From Hwanghaeella sp965227365 (GTDB lineage Bacteria; Pseudomonadota; Alphaproteobacteria; UBA8366; Aestuariispiraceae), in the NCBI RefSeq assembly GCF_965227365.1, contig NZ_OZ245754.1, positions 744,001-808,000 on the forward strand: 64,000 bases of DNA. The letters run 5' to 3'. Positions 1 to 8,745 of the stretch are shown here, one piece after another. A program made the translations under genes and the position numbers. How positions within the stretch are numbered: position 1 is the first letter of the stretch; each line of letters begins with the position of its first letter. The notes beneath the pieces were generated by a model. It did not search any database and was not told where the DNA came from. It saw only the letters and a program-made list of their open reading frames with translations.

Positions 1-86
1 TTCCGCAAATGGTCGTTGCCACGGCCGCCTCGCTCACCCTTGGCACAGCACTGTTGAACGATGTCGAGCGTCTTGGCGATCCTTGA
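1..86 (+). CDS. C-terminal fragment of an unidentified protein
   Basis: An open frame enters from the left edge in frame 3 and ends at TGA 84-86. The visible tail ends in ALLNDVERLGDP. It is short, Ala/Leu/Val-rich and looks like a genuine protein C-terminus, but it is too short to assign to a family. It lies about 85 bases upstream of the Rieske oxygenase on the same strand, so it could be the preceding gene of the same operon. The call rests on composition and position only. Confidence 0.4.
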   Translation, partial: PQMVVATAASLTLGTALLNDVERLGDP

Positions 87-172
87 CCCTTCGCACTAGA
101 CTGCCGGCCAATTGCGGATGAACAGTCGCGGCCTCGGATCGGCCGCCCGGATTGCCTTGGGAGTGCCTCGCC

Positions 173-1507
173 ATGATGAGCCAGGAACAGAACGACCTTA
201 TTACCCGGATCGGCCCGGGACAGCCGGCCGGCGAGGTATTGCGCCGGTATTGGATGCCGGCGGCCCTGACCAAGGAGTTGGAAGCCGACCGACCGGTTAT
301 TCCGGTTCGGCTGCTGGGCGAGGATCTGGCCCTTTTCCGCGATGGGGAGAGTGGAGAACTGGGGCTCGTCGCCCGCAATTGCCCGCATCGCGGCGCGGAC
401 ATGTGTTATGGGCGGGTTGAGAACGGCGGTATCCGCTGCGTCTTCCACGGTTGGCTTTATGACGCTGACGGGCAATGTCTCGAACAACCGGGCGAGCCGG
501 CCGATTCGACGATGCATGAACGCATCAAGATCAAGTCGTACCCCGTGGTGGAGAAGAACGGTATCGTCTGGACCTACATGGGCCCGGGTGAGGCGCCGCC
601 ATTCCCTGCCTTCGATTGTTTCGTCGCGCCGGAAAGCCATGTCTTCGCCTTCAAGGGATGGTGGGAATGCAACTGGCTGCAGGCGCTGGAGGTTGGGATA
701 GACCCGGTCCATGCGTCCTTCCTGCACCGTTTTCTGGAAGACGAGGATACGAAGGACAGTTACGGCAAGCAGTTCCGGGGCGAGGCAGCGGATACGAACA
801 AGCCTTTGACCCAGTTGCTGCGGGAATACCCGGCGCCGGAATTGAAGGTCGAGGAAACCGAATACGGCTTGCGCATCATCGCGTTGCGTGACCTGCCGGA
901 CGGGCAGCGGCATGTCCGCGTGACCAATCAGGTTTTCCCCTGCGCGATCCATATTCCGATGTCGAACGACATGACGATAACCCAGTGGCATGTGCCGATC
1001 GATGATGAGAACTGCTACTGGTATGCGATGTTTACAAGTTTCGGGGAGCCGGTCGACAAAGACAAGATGTGGGACCAGCGCGTCAAGGAGCACACGCTGC
1101 CGGACTACCGGCCGGTTCGAAACAAGAGCAACGAATACGGTTTCGATCCCGTGGAGCAGGTCAGCAAGACCTATACCGGCATGGGGATGGACATCAACGT
1201 GCATGACCAATGGGCCTGCGAAAGCATGGGGCCGATCCAGGATCGGACGGACGAGCATCTGGCAACATCCGATGCCGCGATCGTCCGGTACCGGCGGATG
1301 TTGAGGGCCGCGATCAAGAACCTGGCTGACAACGCGGAGAGCCTGCCGATGAATGTGACCGCCGAGCAGGCTGCCGAAATCCGCGGGCCGGCCGCCTTGG
1401 ACGCCATCGGTCCCCACCAGGACTGGGAAAATGTCTGGTTGGATCGCGATGCGGCCCGCCGGCAGGCGAGCCCGTGGAAGGCGAACCCCCTGAAAGCGGC
1501 GTCGTAA
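173..1507 (+). CDS. Rieske 2Fe-2S aromatic ring-hydroxylating-type oxygenase, large subunit
   Basis: A 444-residue terminal oxygenase of the phthalate-dioxygenase/O- and N-demethylase group. The Rieske cluster ligands are C70-P-H72 and C89-x2-H92, and the mononuclear iron site is D177-P-V-H180-x4-H185. Length matches single-subunit (alpha-only) oxygenases such as phthalate 4,5-dioxygenase or vanillate demethylase VanA. I chose ATG 173 because GGGAG lies at 159-163, nine bases upstream; an in-frame ATG at 152 has no such signal. The glutamine-synthetase-like gene follows after 68 bases on the same strand. No ferredoxin or reductase partner is visible nearby, so electrons must come from a protein encoded elsewhere. 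Family assignment is firm; substrate is unknown, and hydroxylation or demethylation are equally possible. Confidence 0.9.
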   Translation: MMSQEQNDLITRIGPGQPAGEVLRRYWMPAALTKELEADRPVIPVRLLGEDLALFRDGESGELGLVARNCPHRGADMCYGRVENGGIRCVFHGWLYDADGQCLEQPGEPADSTMHERIKIKSYPVVEKNGIVWTYMGPGEAPPFPAFDCFVAPESHVFAFKGWWECNWLQALEVGIDPVHASFLHRFLEDEDTKDSYGKQFRGEAADTNKPLTQLLREYPAPELKVEETEYGLRIIALRDLPDGQRHVRVTNQVFPCAIHIPMSNDMTITQWHVPIDDENCYWYAMFTSFGEPVDKDKMWDQRVKEHTLPDYRPVRNKSNEYGFDPVEQVSKTYTGMGMDINVHDQWACESMGPIQDRTDEHLATSDAAIVRYRRMLRAAIKNLADNAESLPMNVTAEQAAEIRGPAALDAIGPHQDWENVWLDRDAARRQASPWKANPLKAAS

Positions 1508-1575
1508 AACAACAAACCGCGATTTGAGTGATCCAGTGCCGGGATCCGGCTTCCATTAGATAGAGTGGGGACTTC

Positions 1576-3033
1576 ATGGCATCCGACCGGACTGATTTTT
1601 ACAGTTTTGCCGACGCGAATGGGCTCAGGGATGACGATGCGCAAAAGGCCGTTGATGAGGTAAACGCCCGGGTCGTTGCGGAGGGGCTGGAAGTGGTGCG
1701 GATTTCCTTTGTCGATCCGCACGGCATCTTGCGCGGTAAGACGATCACTGCCGATGGGTTGGACTCCGCCTTCCGGAACGGCATCACCATGCCGTCCTCG
1801 CTCTTGCTCAAAGATACGTCGAACGCGACCGTCTTTCCGGTTTGGAGCGAGGATGCGGGTTTTGGTGCGGGCCGTATGACGGGGGCCGAGGACATCGTGA
1901 TGATTCCCGACCCCGGCAGCTTCAAGGTTCTGCCCTGGTCCCCGCATACGGGTTGGATGTTGGCCGATCTGTATCATTCGGACGGTGCCCCGGTTTCGAT
2001 CTCAACGCGCGGTATCCTGAAGGATGCCGTCAGTCGTTTGGACGCGGCCGGATATACATTCACGGCGGGTTTGGAATTGGAATTCCACGTCTTGAGGATA
2101 ACCAATTCGCGGCTTGAATATTCCGATGGCGGCATGCCGCCTTCGGTTCCGGACACGCAGTTGCTGACACACGGGTTCCGGTACCTGTCCGAGGATTCCT
2201 ACGATGCGCTGGAGGACGTCTTCGACGACCTGCGCCGGGCTGCCCAGGCACTCGGGCTCCCAATGCGTTCGATGGAGGTGGAATTCGGACCCAGTCAATG
2301 TGAGATCACGCTCCAGCCCGCCAATGGCATAGCGCAGGCGGATAACGCGATCCTGTTCCGATCGATGGCGAAACAGGTTTGCCGCCGCAAGGGGCTGCAT
2401 GCGACCTTCATGTGCCGCCCGCGTTTCGAAGGGGCGATGGCGAGCGGCTGGCACCTACATCAATCATTGTCCGACAAGAAGACCGGTGAGAATGTGTTCA
2501 TTCCGAATAAGGGTGAAACCATTTCGCCGCTTTGCGGGCATTGGATCGCGGGACTGCTGGCGCATGCGGAGGAAAGCTGCATCCTGACCACGCCGACGGT
2601 GAATGGGTACAAGCGCTACCGGCCCTTCGTCATGGCGCCCGACCGCATCCAATGGGGGCATGACAATCGCGGCGCCATGCTGCGCGCGCTGGCCGCGCCG
2701 GGCAACCCGGCCAGCCGGGTCGAAAACCGGGTCGGCGAGCCGGCGGCAAATCCGTATCTGTATCTTGCGTCCCAAATCCTCAGTGGGCTGGACGGACTGG
2801 AAAAACAGCTCACTCCGGCCGCGCCGGTCGAGAAACCCTATGACAGTGACGCGTCCACCCTTCCTCGCAGCCTGGGCGATGCGTTGAAGGCGTTCACCGG
2901 TGGAAATTTTTATCGGGAATGCCTCGGCGAAAGCTTCGTCAATTACATCAAGATTTTGAAATCGGCTGAATGGGCGCGCTATCAGTCGGCTGTCAGCGAG
3001 TGGGAAGAGCGGGAATACTTTTCGATCTTCTGA
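1576..3033 (+). CDS. Glutamine synthetase family protein (probable gamma-glutamyl ligase)
   Basis: A 485-residue member of the GlnA catalytic-domain family. Visible motifs are the N-terminal beta-Grasp segment with FVDPHGILRGK near residue 45, the metal-site segment MEVEFGPSQCE near 233, GWHLHQSL near 291 (the variant of the usual GSGxHxHxS), and the nucleotide/glutamate site APDRIQWGHDNR near 353 followed by SRVENRVGEPAANPYLY. These deviations from housekeeping GlnA are typical of the GlnA-like ligases that join glutamate to an amine (PuuA, IpuC, TdnQ types). Its place between a Rieske oxygenase and a demethylase suggests activation or detoxification of an amine substrate, as in aniline or isopropylamine catabolism. 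That role is inference; nitrogen assimilation proper is unlikely. Confidence 0.85.
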   Translation: MASDRTDFYSFADANGLRDDDAQKAVDEVNARVVAEGLEVVRISFVDPHGILRGKTITADGLDSAFRNGITMPSSLLLKDTSNATVFPVWSEDAGFGAGRMTGAEDIVMIPDPGSFKVLPWSPHTGWMLADLYHSDGAPVSISTRGILKDAVSRLDAAGYTFTAGLELEFHVLRITNSRLEYSDGGMPPSVPDTQLLTHGFRYLSEDSYDALEDVFDDLRRAAQALGLPMRSMEVEFGPSQCEITLQPANGIAQADNAILFRSMAKQVCRRKGLHATFMCRPRFEGAMASGWHLHQSLSDKKTGENVFIPNKGETISPLCGHWIAGLLAHAEESCILTTPTVNGYKRYRPFVMAPDRIQWGHDNRGAMLRALAAPGNPASRVENRVGEPAANPYLYLASQILSGLDGLEKQLTPAAPVEKPYDSDASTLPRSLGDALKAFTGGNFYRECLGESFVNYIKILKSAEWARYQSAVSEWEEREYFSIF

Positions 3034-3060
3034 CAAAGATTGCCTCGACGCGGTAAGGGT

Positions 3061-3095
3061 GCCCCGTCCGGCGGCGTTGGTCCGCGGGACGGGGC
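3061..3095. terminator. Strong stem-loop between convergent genes
   Basis: GCCCCGTCC at 3061-3069 pairs with GGACGGGGC at 3087-3095, and GCGG/CCGC inside extends the stem. It sits between the stop of the glutamine-synthetase-like gene and the stop of the convergent demethylase gene, where a bidirectional terminator is expected. There is no T-tract on either side, so factor-independent termination is not certain. Confidence 0.5.
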
Positions 3096-3120
3096 TAACG
3101 CGCAAACCGCTAGGGTCGGG

Positions 3121-4521
3121 TTACGCGCTACGCGTCCGCCAGCTTTCCACATAGTTTTCGCGGGCGTCCTTGGAGTAGGGGACCGGTGAGACCTTCACGC
3201 GGATTTCCGTCTGTTTGTGGCGTTCCACCGTCGTCTTCGCCGTGCCGCCATCGGGTTCGCCCCAAATCAACGTCAGGATATCGCCGGTATTGATGTTCGA
3301 GTCGACCACGCCGAGTGAGAGCATCGCGCGTTCGTTAAAGCTGTAACCGCTGAACATGGACAGGCCGACTGTCTCGCCGCCCATCGTTACCGCGTCGTAG
3401 GAGGACGAGGCGTAGTTCGAAAGCGGCAGGTCGATGGTCTTGTAGTTCTCGCCCGGGGGCGCGAACTGGGACTGCATGACCTTGCCGACGTCTTCGGCAT
3501 TCCACTCGAAGGTCACCTTCCGACGATGCGGTTTGTCCGACAGTTCTTCAAGCGCCTCACGGCCGATGAAGTCGTGGTCGAATTTGACGAAGGGCCCGTA
3601 TCCCAGATCCCACGGGGTGAGATAGTAGTCTTCGATCTTGTCCGAAACATAGCTGCCGCCGATGGAGCAGGTTGCTTCGTAACTCGCCGCCGGGAGCCAT
3701 TCCCGGAAGGCTTTCTCGCCTTCGCCTGTGTAGATCGCGGGCAGAGGGGAAGGGATCCAGCCGGATTCCAGGGTGTTCGTCGCATAGGCGCGGGAACCTA
3801 CCTGGGTCAGGCCCAGATCCTTGCCTGCTTCCAACAGGGCGTCACGGATTTCGTCACCTTCTTCATAAGGACCCCAGATCTCCAGGCCCGGCACGCCGGA
3901 CATGCCGTGGCGCAGGGCGCGTACCTTGCGGCCGGCGATGGTGATCTCGCCCATGTTGAAGAATTTAATGGTCGGCACAGTGCCGCCATTGACGCGTTCC
4001 AGAATTTCAGGCGCGTTCGGACCCTGCACCTGGTAGCGATAGCGTTTGCGGACAACCGGCTTGCCGCCCGGCCGGGAGGGGGAGCGGTCGTCGCGGTCCG
4101 TGGTGACGGATTTGCCGGAAATGCCGGCATGGAACTCGACCCAGTTGATCGTCGGCGCGCGTCCTACCAATAGGAATTGCTGCTCCGCCAATCGGAAGAT
4201 GATGACGTCGCCGATGACATAACCGTCATGGGTGCAGGGAACGAACTGCTTTGCCTTGTTGACGTCGAAATTCGCGAAACTGTTGATCGCCAGACCTTGC
4301 AGAAAGTCGAAAGCGTCGGACCCCTCGACCATGATTTCCGCCATGTGGTGGGACTGGTCGAACAGGACCGCGGTTTCACGCCAGGCGCGCTGTTCGTCGC
4401 GCCAGTTGGTGAATTCGGGCGGCACGACCGGATAGACATAGGCGCCGACTTGGGAATTGCGCAGCATCCCGACAATATCGCCGGTGGCGTTCAACACATC
4501 CTGAAGAGTCTTAGCAGCCAT
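3121..4521 (-). CDS. LigM/DesA-type tetrahydrofolate-dependent O-demethylase (GcvT family)
   Basis: A 466-residue GcvT/aminomethyltransferase-fold protein. From the N-terminus it carries MLRNSQVGAYVYPVV, NWRDEQRAW, FDQSHHM (54-60), DRSPSRP and ESGWIPSPLPAIYTG, which match my memory of LigM, the vanillate/3-O-methylgallate demethylase of Sphingobium, almost segment by segment. Y30 and H59 align with the Tyr and His that line the LigM active site. Such enzymes move a methyl group from an aryl methyl ether to tetrahydrofolate, giving 5-methyl-THF. ATG 4521 is chosen for its strong GGGAGGATAACCGAA leader; an in-frame longer form starting at 4629 lacks one and would run through the operator. It is divergent from the GntR gene. 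Substrate may differ from vanillate, since no ring-cleavage genes are present. Confidence 0.85.
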   Translation of the reverse strand: MAAKTLQDVLNATGDIVGMLRNSQVGAYVYPVVPPEFTNWRDEQRAWRETAVLFDQSHHMAEIMVEGSDAFDFLQGLAINSFANFDVNKAKQFVPCTHDGYVIGDVIIFRLAEQQFLLVGRAPTINWVEFHAGISGKSVTTDRDDRSPSRPGGKPVVRKRYRYQVQGPNAPEILERVNGGTVPTIKFFNMGEITIAGRKVRALRHGMSGVPGLEIWGPYEEGDEIRDALLEAGKDLGLTQVGSRAYATNTLESGWIPSPLPAIYTGEGEKAFREWLPAASYEATCSIGGSYVSDKIEDYYLTPWDLGYGPFVKFDHDFIGREALEELSDKPHRRKVTFEWNAEDVGKVMQSQFAPPGENYKTIDLPLSNYASSSYDAVTMGGETVGLSMFSGYSFNERAMLSLGVVDSNINTGDILTLIWGEPDGGTAKTTVERHKQTEIRVKVSPVPYSKDARENYVESWRTRSA

Positions 4522-4602
4522 TTCGGTTATCCTCCCTCGGCACGGGTATTCCCGGCGGATTCTTCTGTGCGCCTGGTACATGTCCAAGCGCTGTTGATCA
4601 AA

Positions 4603-4614
4603 ATTGTATACAAT
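4603..4614. promoter_or_regulatory. Candidate GntR operator 1 (ATTGTATACAAT)
   Basis: A perfect 12-base palindrome, ATTGTATACAAT, about 82 bases upstream of the demethylase start. Short palindromes of this kind are usual operators for FCD-type GntR proteins, and the gene for such a protein is adjacent. Confidence 0.6.
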
Positions 4615-4808
4615 CATTCGAAAAGGCAAGGCGGAAAATCTCGGTATTGCCCCGTTGGCGGTTAAAAGCAGGGCTTGTCAGGGGATTCTTGTATTCGGCG
4701 GTACTGTCTTACCGATGAGAGGGTCGGAAGAAGCTGTAATGTTTCGCGGGAAATTAATGGCTTATATAGTAGTTCAGAGAGGTTTTAGTGTTTCGCGTCG
4801 GCGCCAGA

Positions 4809-4819
4809 ATGTATACAGT
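4809..4819. promoter_or_regulatory. Candidate GntR operator 2 (TGTATACA core)
   Basis: ATGTATACAGT repeats the central TGTATACA of the palindrome at 4603-4614, with weaker flanks. It lies 60 bases upstream of the regulator start and would suit autoregulation. Confidence 0.5.
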
Positions 4820-4876
4820 GTGCCGATAAGCAAAAATAAAAGACAATGGTAACGCAAACCACGTCGAACAGGGTGG

Positions 4877-5614
4877 ATGGCTAGGCAATCCGAAAAGTCA
4901 CTGTCGCAGACCTTGCGGGCAGCGCTCGGCGTCCGTGACCTTGTGTATGCCGGCGCCTACAAACCGGGGGAACGCCTTTCCGAAATAGCGCTATCCGACC
5001 GCCTGGGCTTGTCCCGGACGCCGATCAGGGCCGCCTTGGCGCGGCTCGAGCAGGAGGGGATGGTCGAACTTATTCCATCCGGCGGCTATGCGGTCCGTAG
5101 TTTCAGCGCGGCGGACATCATCGATGCGATTGAACTGCGCGGTGTGCTGGAAGGCACCGCGGCCCGGCTGGCCGCCGAGCGTGGCGTTTCCGACGGGTAT
5201 CTCGACGCGGTTTTCAGGACGCTCTCCGAATTGGACGACATCGTCGCACCGCCGGTCGAGGACCTGGATTTCGAACGCTATCATGAATGCAATGCGGTTT
5301 TTCACGATCAGCTGAAGAACCTTTCGGGTAGCAAGATCATCCGGGAGGAAATCGAAAGGGTAACGAACATGCCCTTCGCTGATCCGAGTGCCTTTCTGAA
5401 GGCGCAGGTGGACTTTCCGGAGTTTCGCGCGTCGCTGTTGGTCGGCCAGGAGCATCATCGTGCCATCATTGATGCGGTCGCCAATCGCGAAGGCGCGCGG
5501 GCGGAAGCCCTGGCGAGAGAACATGCACGGCTGGCGAAGAGAAATCTGGACCATGTCATACGAAACGAAACCCTGAAGGACAGCGTGCCGGGCATGTTCC
5601 TGGTCGCGGTGTGA
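4877..5614 (+). CDS. GntR family transcriptional regulator, FCD (FadR/VanR) subfamily
   Basis: A 245-residue regulator. Residues about 10-75 form the winged helix (YKPGERLSEIALSDRLGLSRTP is its core, read in two halves) and about 85-225 the all-helical FCD ligand domain, with metal-site residues likely supplied by H134-like positions in ERYHECN, by GQEHHRA and by REHARL. It starts between the divergent demethylase gene and the TRAP transporter genes, so it most likely senses the transported or demethylated compound and represses these genes. The start codon is preceded only by GGGTGG directly at the ATG, a poor ribosome site, so expression is probably low. The ligand is unknown. Confidence 0.9.
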   Translation: MARQSEKSLSQTLRAALGVRDLVYAGAYKPGERLSEIALSDRLGLSRTPIRAALARLEQEGMVELIPSGGYAVRSFSAADIIDAIELRGVLEGTAARLAAERGVSDGYLDAVFRTLSELDDIVAPPVEDLDFERYHECNAVFHDQLKNLSGSKIIREEIERVTNMPFADPSAFLKAQVDFPEFRASLLVGQEHHRAIIDAVANREGARAEALAREHARLAKRNLDHVIRNETLKDSVPGMFLVAV

Positions 5615-5757
5615 GGGAGGGGAATCGCATGGTCCCGCTGATCGGGAACGGCGTGCAGGCAGATCAGGTTTGTTGCTTGTAAGAACTGGTATGTTGGTGT
5701 TGCAAACAATTATAACAAGACGAACGACAAACAAACGAACGGACTAGGAGGAAGACC

Positions 5758-6786
5758 ATGTTGAAGCGAATTCTGAGCGCGGGCTGCGTAGCGGCGGCGC
5801 TGGTCGGGTCGGTCGGCGTCGCGCAGGCGCAGGACGTTACCTTGAAACTGCATCAGCTGTTGCCCGCGAAGGCGACGATTCCGGCGAAGTTCCTGATTCC
5901 CTGGGCGGAAAAGGTCGAACAGGAATCCGGAGGGCGCATCAAGATCGAGCATTATCCGTCGATGCAGTTGGGCGGCAAGCCGCCGGAATTGGCCCAACAG
6001 GTCACCGATGGGGTGGTCGACATGATCTGGACCGTAATGGGGTACACACCGGGTCGATTCCCCCGGGCGGAGGCCTTCGAACTGCCTTTCATGGTGACGA
6101 ACGGCGAAGAAACCTCGCGCGCCTTCTACGAGTATTATGAAAAGCACATGCAGAATGACTTTCCCGGCATGAAGGTCATCGCCGTGCATACGCATGGCCC
6201 TGGCCTGCTGCACACGAAGGCCGCGGTGAAGTCGCTGGAAGACATCAAGGGTATGAAGCTGCGGGGGCCGACGCGTGTCATCACGCAGATGCTGGACAGT
6301 TTCGGTGCCGTGCCGGTGGGCATGCCCGTGCCGGCTGTTCCGGAAGCGGTTTCCAAGGGCGTCATCGACGGCGCGGTCATTCCGTGGGAAATCACGCTGC
6401 CGTTGAAGATGGCCGAACTGGTCGGAAATCATACGGAATTCTCCGGCGATCGCGGCCTGTATTCGGCGACCTTCCTGTTCGCCATGAACCAGGCCAGCTA
6501 TGACGCGCTGCCGGATGACCTGAAGAGGGTGATCGACGACAATTCCGGCATCGAAGCGGCGGCTTGGGCCGGCCGGGCGATGGATGGCGGCGATGTCGTC
6601 GGCCGCAAGAAGGCAGGCGAGAAAGGCAACGCGATCATCGTTCTCGATGAAGCCGAGACCAAGCGCTGGAAAGACGCAGCGGCGCCCGTCGTCGCGAAAT
6701 GGGTTGAGGAAATGGACGGCAAGGGCATGAACGGTCAGGCGCTTGTCGATGATGCCCAGGCCCTGTTGATGAAATATTCCAAGTAA
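5758..6786 (+). CDS. dctP: TRAP transporter solute-binding protein, DctP family
   Basis: A 342-residue periplasmic binding protein with a Sec signal peptide (MLKRILSAGCVAAALVG, cleavage after AQA near residue 23). The mature part begins DVTLKLHQLLP and has the DctP pattern of a G-E-x-D/MIW beta strand and a conserved Arg in LRGPTRV near residue 168 that usually salt-bridges the substrate carboxylate. The two membrane subunits follow. Ligands of this family are mostly carboxylates and some aromatic acids, in keeping with the catabolic genes upstream. The start has a strong AGGAGGAAGACC leader. Confidence 0.93.
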   Translation: MLKRILSAGCVAAALVGSVGVAQAQDVTLKLHQLLPAKATIPAKFLIPWAEKVEQESGGRIKIEHYPSMQLGGKPPELAQQVTDGVVDMIWTVMGYTPGRFPRAEAFELPFMVTNGEETSRAFYEYYEKHMQNDFPGMKVIAVHTHGPGLLHTKAAVKSLEDIKGMKLRGPTRVITQMLDSFGAVPVGMPVPAVPEAVSKGVIDGAVIPWEITLPLKMAELVGNHTEFSGDRGLYSATFLFAMNQASYDALPDDLKRVIDDNSGIEAAAWAGRAMDGGDVVGRKKAGEKGNAIIVLDEAETKRWKDAAAPVVAKWVEEMDGKGMNGQALVDDAQALLMKYSK

Positions 6787-6832
6787 GACCACGAAGGGAA
6801 ACCCAATTCCCAAACCGTGCATGCCCAAATCG

Positions 6833-6860
6833 GTCGAACCGCATTACCATGCGGTTCGAC
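6833..6860 (+). other. Intercistronic hairpin between dctP and dctQ
   Basis: GTCGAACCGCA at 6833-6843 pairs perfectly with TGCGGTTCGAC at 6850-6860 around a TTACCA loop. It sits 46 bases after the dctP stop and 25 before dctQ. No T-tract follows. Hairpins in this position commonly protect the upstream message or attenuate the downstream genes, giving more binding protein than permease. Confidence 0.65.
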
Positions 6861-6885
6861 TGATCCGTTTTAGGGGATATTCGTC

Positions 6886-7407
6886 ATGACCTATTCGAAT
6901 CCGGTCTCAAAGGCGTTGCGTGCGTTGTGCCGCGCGGTTGCCTTGTTGGGCGGTCTGTTGTTGCTGGCCATCATGTCCATCGTTGTCCTCAGCGTCAGCG
7001 GCCGCGCCCTCGTGCCGGTCGGGCTGGGACCGATCCCCGGGGATTTCGAATTGGTCGAAGCCGGCGGTGCTTTGGCGATCTTCTGTTTCCTCCCCTGGTG
7101 CCAGTTGCATAAGGGGCATGTCACCGTTGACATTCTGCAAGGCTTCTTCAGCAAGCGTTTCGATGCCGGCCTGGACACGATCTACAACCTGACCATGGCC
7201 GCGGTCTGCGCCTTGATTACCTGGCGGCTATGGGCCGGCATGCTCGACAAGCTGACCTATGGGGAGACCACGTTCATTCTGCAGTTTCCGGTTTGGTGGG
7301 GGTATGCGGTTTGCCTTCCCGTCGCGGTGCTGGGGGTGATTGCCTGTTTATGGACGGCGGTGGAAAGCGCGGGTCTGGTCCGCGCCGAGCCCGGCAATCG
7401 CGTTTGA
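6886..7407 (+). CDS. dctQ: TRAP transporter small permease, DctQ family
   Basis: A 173-residue integral membrane protein with four predicted transmembrane segments, at about residues 15-37, 50-72 (GDFELVEAGGALAIFCFLPW), 93-113 and 135-157. The F-x-P-x2-Q-L-x-K-G-H motif is visible as FLPWCQLHKGHV, which is diagnostic for DctQ. It forms the membrane complex with the large permease encoded next, using the periplasmic DctP protein and a sodium gradient. It starts after the AGGGGATATTCGTC leader and ends 18 bases before dctM. Confidence 0.92.
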   Translation: MTYSNPVSKALRALCRAVALLGGLLLLAIMSIVVLSVSGRALVPVGLGPIPGDFELVEAGGALAIFCFLPWCQLHKGHVTVDILQGFFSKRFDAGLDTIYNLTMAAVCALITWRLWAGMLDKLTYGETTFILQFPVWWGYAVCLPVAVLGVIACLWTAVESAGLVRAEPGNRV

Positions 7408-7425
7408 TCGGGTAGGTCGAATATC

Positions 7426-8742
7426 ATGACGAAGCTTGAAATCGCCATCTGGTCCTTTCCTGTCCTGCTGCTGTTGATCGCGCTGCGCATGCCGATCGGC
7501 CTTGCCATGCTGACCATCGGCATTGCCGGATCCGCTTTGGTGAACGGCTCCTGGATCGCCGTGCTCTCGCAATTGAAATCGGTTCCCTACGATACCTTCT
7601 CCAACTATTCGCTGGGCATTATTCCGCTCTTTCTCCTGATGGGGCAGTTCGCCACCCATGGCGGCTTGTCCAAAGCCTTGTTCGAGGCAGCGGAGTCATG
7701 GCTCGGCCACCGCAAGGGCGGTGTCGCTATGGCGGCCGTCGGCGCCTGCGGCGGTTTCGGCGCGGTCTGCGGATCCTCGCTCGCCACGGCGGCAACGATG
7801 GCGCAGGTGGCGCTGCCGGAGCTGCGCCGCTTCGGTTATTCCGGTGCGTTGTCTACCGGCGCCCTTGCGGCCGGCGGTACATTGGGAATCCTCATTCCGC
7901 CCTCGGTCGTGCTGGTGATCTACGCGCTGCTTGCCGAACAGAATATCGCGAAACTGTTCGTGGCCGCGGTCATTCCCGGCATTCTGGCCGCGGCGGGATA
8001 TATGCTGGCCATTTCCGTCTATGTACGCCTGAAACCGGACAGTGCCGGGACGCGCGATCCGGCAAGTTACGGAGAACGCTTCGCCGCCCTTTGGCGGATC
8101 TGGCCCGTTCTGCTCGTCTTCCTGCTGGTTGTCGGCGGCATCTATGGCGGCTTTTTCACGCCGACAGAAGGGGCTGCTTTCGGCGCCGCCGGCACCGGCC
8201 TGATCGCATTGGTGAACGGTGGTTTGACTCGGGCAAAGCTGATCACATCATTGGTTCAGACAGCGAGCGCCAGCGCGATGATTTTCTTCATCGTTTTGGG
8301 CGCGGCGGTCTTCAATACTTTCCTGGCCTTCGCGCAACTGCCGCAGGAAGCGGTCGAATGGGTGACCAGCCAGGGTTTCGCGCCATACTCGGTCCTGGTC
8401 GCGATCCTTGTGCTCTATTTGGTCCTGGGCTGTTTTATGGATTCGCTTTCCATGATCCTGTTGACCGTGCCGATCTTCTTCCCGATCGTGACGGAGTTGG
8501 ATTTCGGTATGAGTCCCGAAGCCTTCGGCCTGTGGTTCGGTATTCTTGTCCTGATCGTCGTCGAGGTCGGCCTGATCACACCACCGGTCGGCATGAACCT
8601 GTTCGTCATAAATTCGATGGCGCAGGATGTGCCGATGACCAGGACCTATGCCGGTGCGGTGCCGTTCCTGGTTAGCGACATCCTCCGCGTCTTCGTTCTG
8701 GTGCTGTTCCCCTCCATAACCTTGTGGCTGGTGGGACTATAG
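7426..8742 (+). CDS. dctM: TRAP transporter large permease, DctM family
   Basis: A 438-residue polytopic membrane protein of the DctM/IT superfamily, about twelve transmembrane segments. Family hallmarks visible are IPLFLLMGQFATHGG, GACGGFGAVCGSSLATAATM near residues 103-122, GTLGILIPPSV near 153 and the C-terminal half signature EVGLITPPVGMNLFVI near 383. It is the ion-coupled translocation channel of the transporter begun by dctP. Its stop is only three bases from the stop of the convergent acyltransferase fusion gene, with no terminator between. Confidence 0.93.
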   Translation: MTKLEIAIWSFPVLLLLIALRMPIGLAMLTIGIAGSALVNGSWIAVLSQLKSVPYDTFSNYSLGIIPLFLLMGQFATHGGLSKALFEAAESWLGHRKGGVAMAAVGACGGFGAVCGSSLATAATMAQVALPELRRFGYSGALSTGALAAGGTLGILIPPSVVLVIYALLAEQNIAKLFVAAVIPGILAAAGYMLAISVYVRLKPDSAGTRDPASYGERFAALWRIWPVLLVFLLVVGGIYGGFFTPTEGAAFGAAGTGLIALVNGGLTRAKLITSLVQTASASAMIFFIVLGAAVFNTFLAFAQLPQEAVEWVTSQGFAPYSVLVAILVLYLVLGCFMDSLSMILLTVPIFFPIVTELDFGMSPEAFGLWFGILVLIVVEVGLITPPVGMNLFVINSMAQDVPMTRTYAGAVPFLVSDILRVFVLVLFPSITLWLVGL

Positions 8743-8745
8743 CGA

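Larger units (their letters stand above)
4522..4876. promoter_or_regulatory. Divergent control region between demethylase and GntR genes
   Basis: This 355-base stretch holds no convincing gene. It is AT-richer than its surroundings and contains two copies of the core TGTATACA, one near each divergent gene, plus the strong ribosome binding site of the demethylase. The most likely content is two divergent promoters under control of the adjacent GntR/FCD protein. I could not place -35/-10 elements with confidence. Confidence 0.55.

Noticed and set aside
3121..4521. DMSP demethylase DmdA
   Set aside because: Also a GcvT-fold protein, but the segment-by-segment match recalled here is to LigM, including DRSPSRP and ESGWIPSPLPAIYTG.
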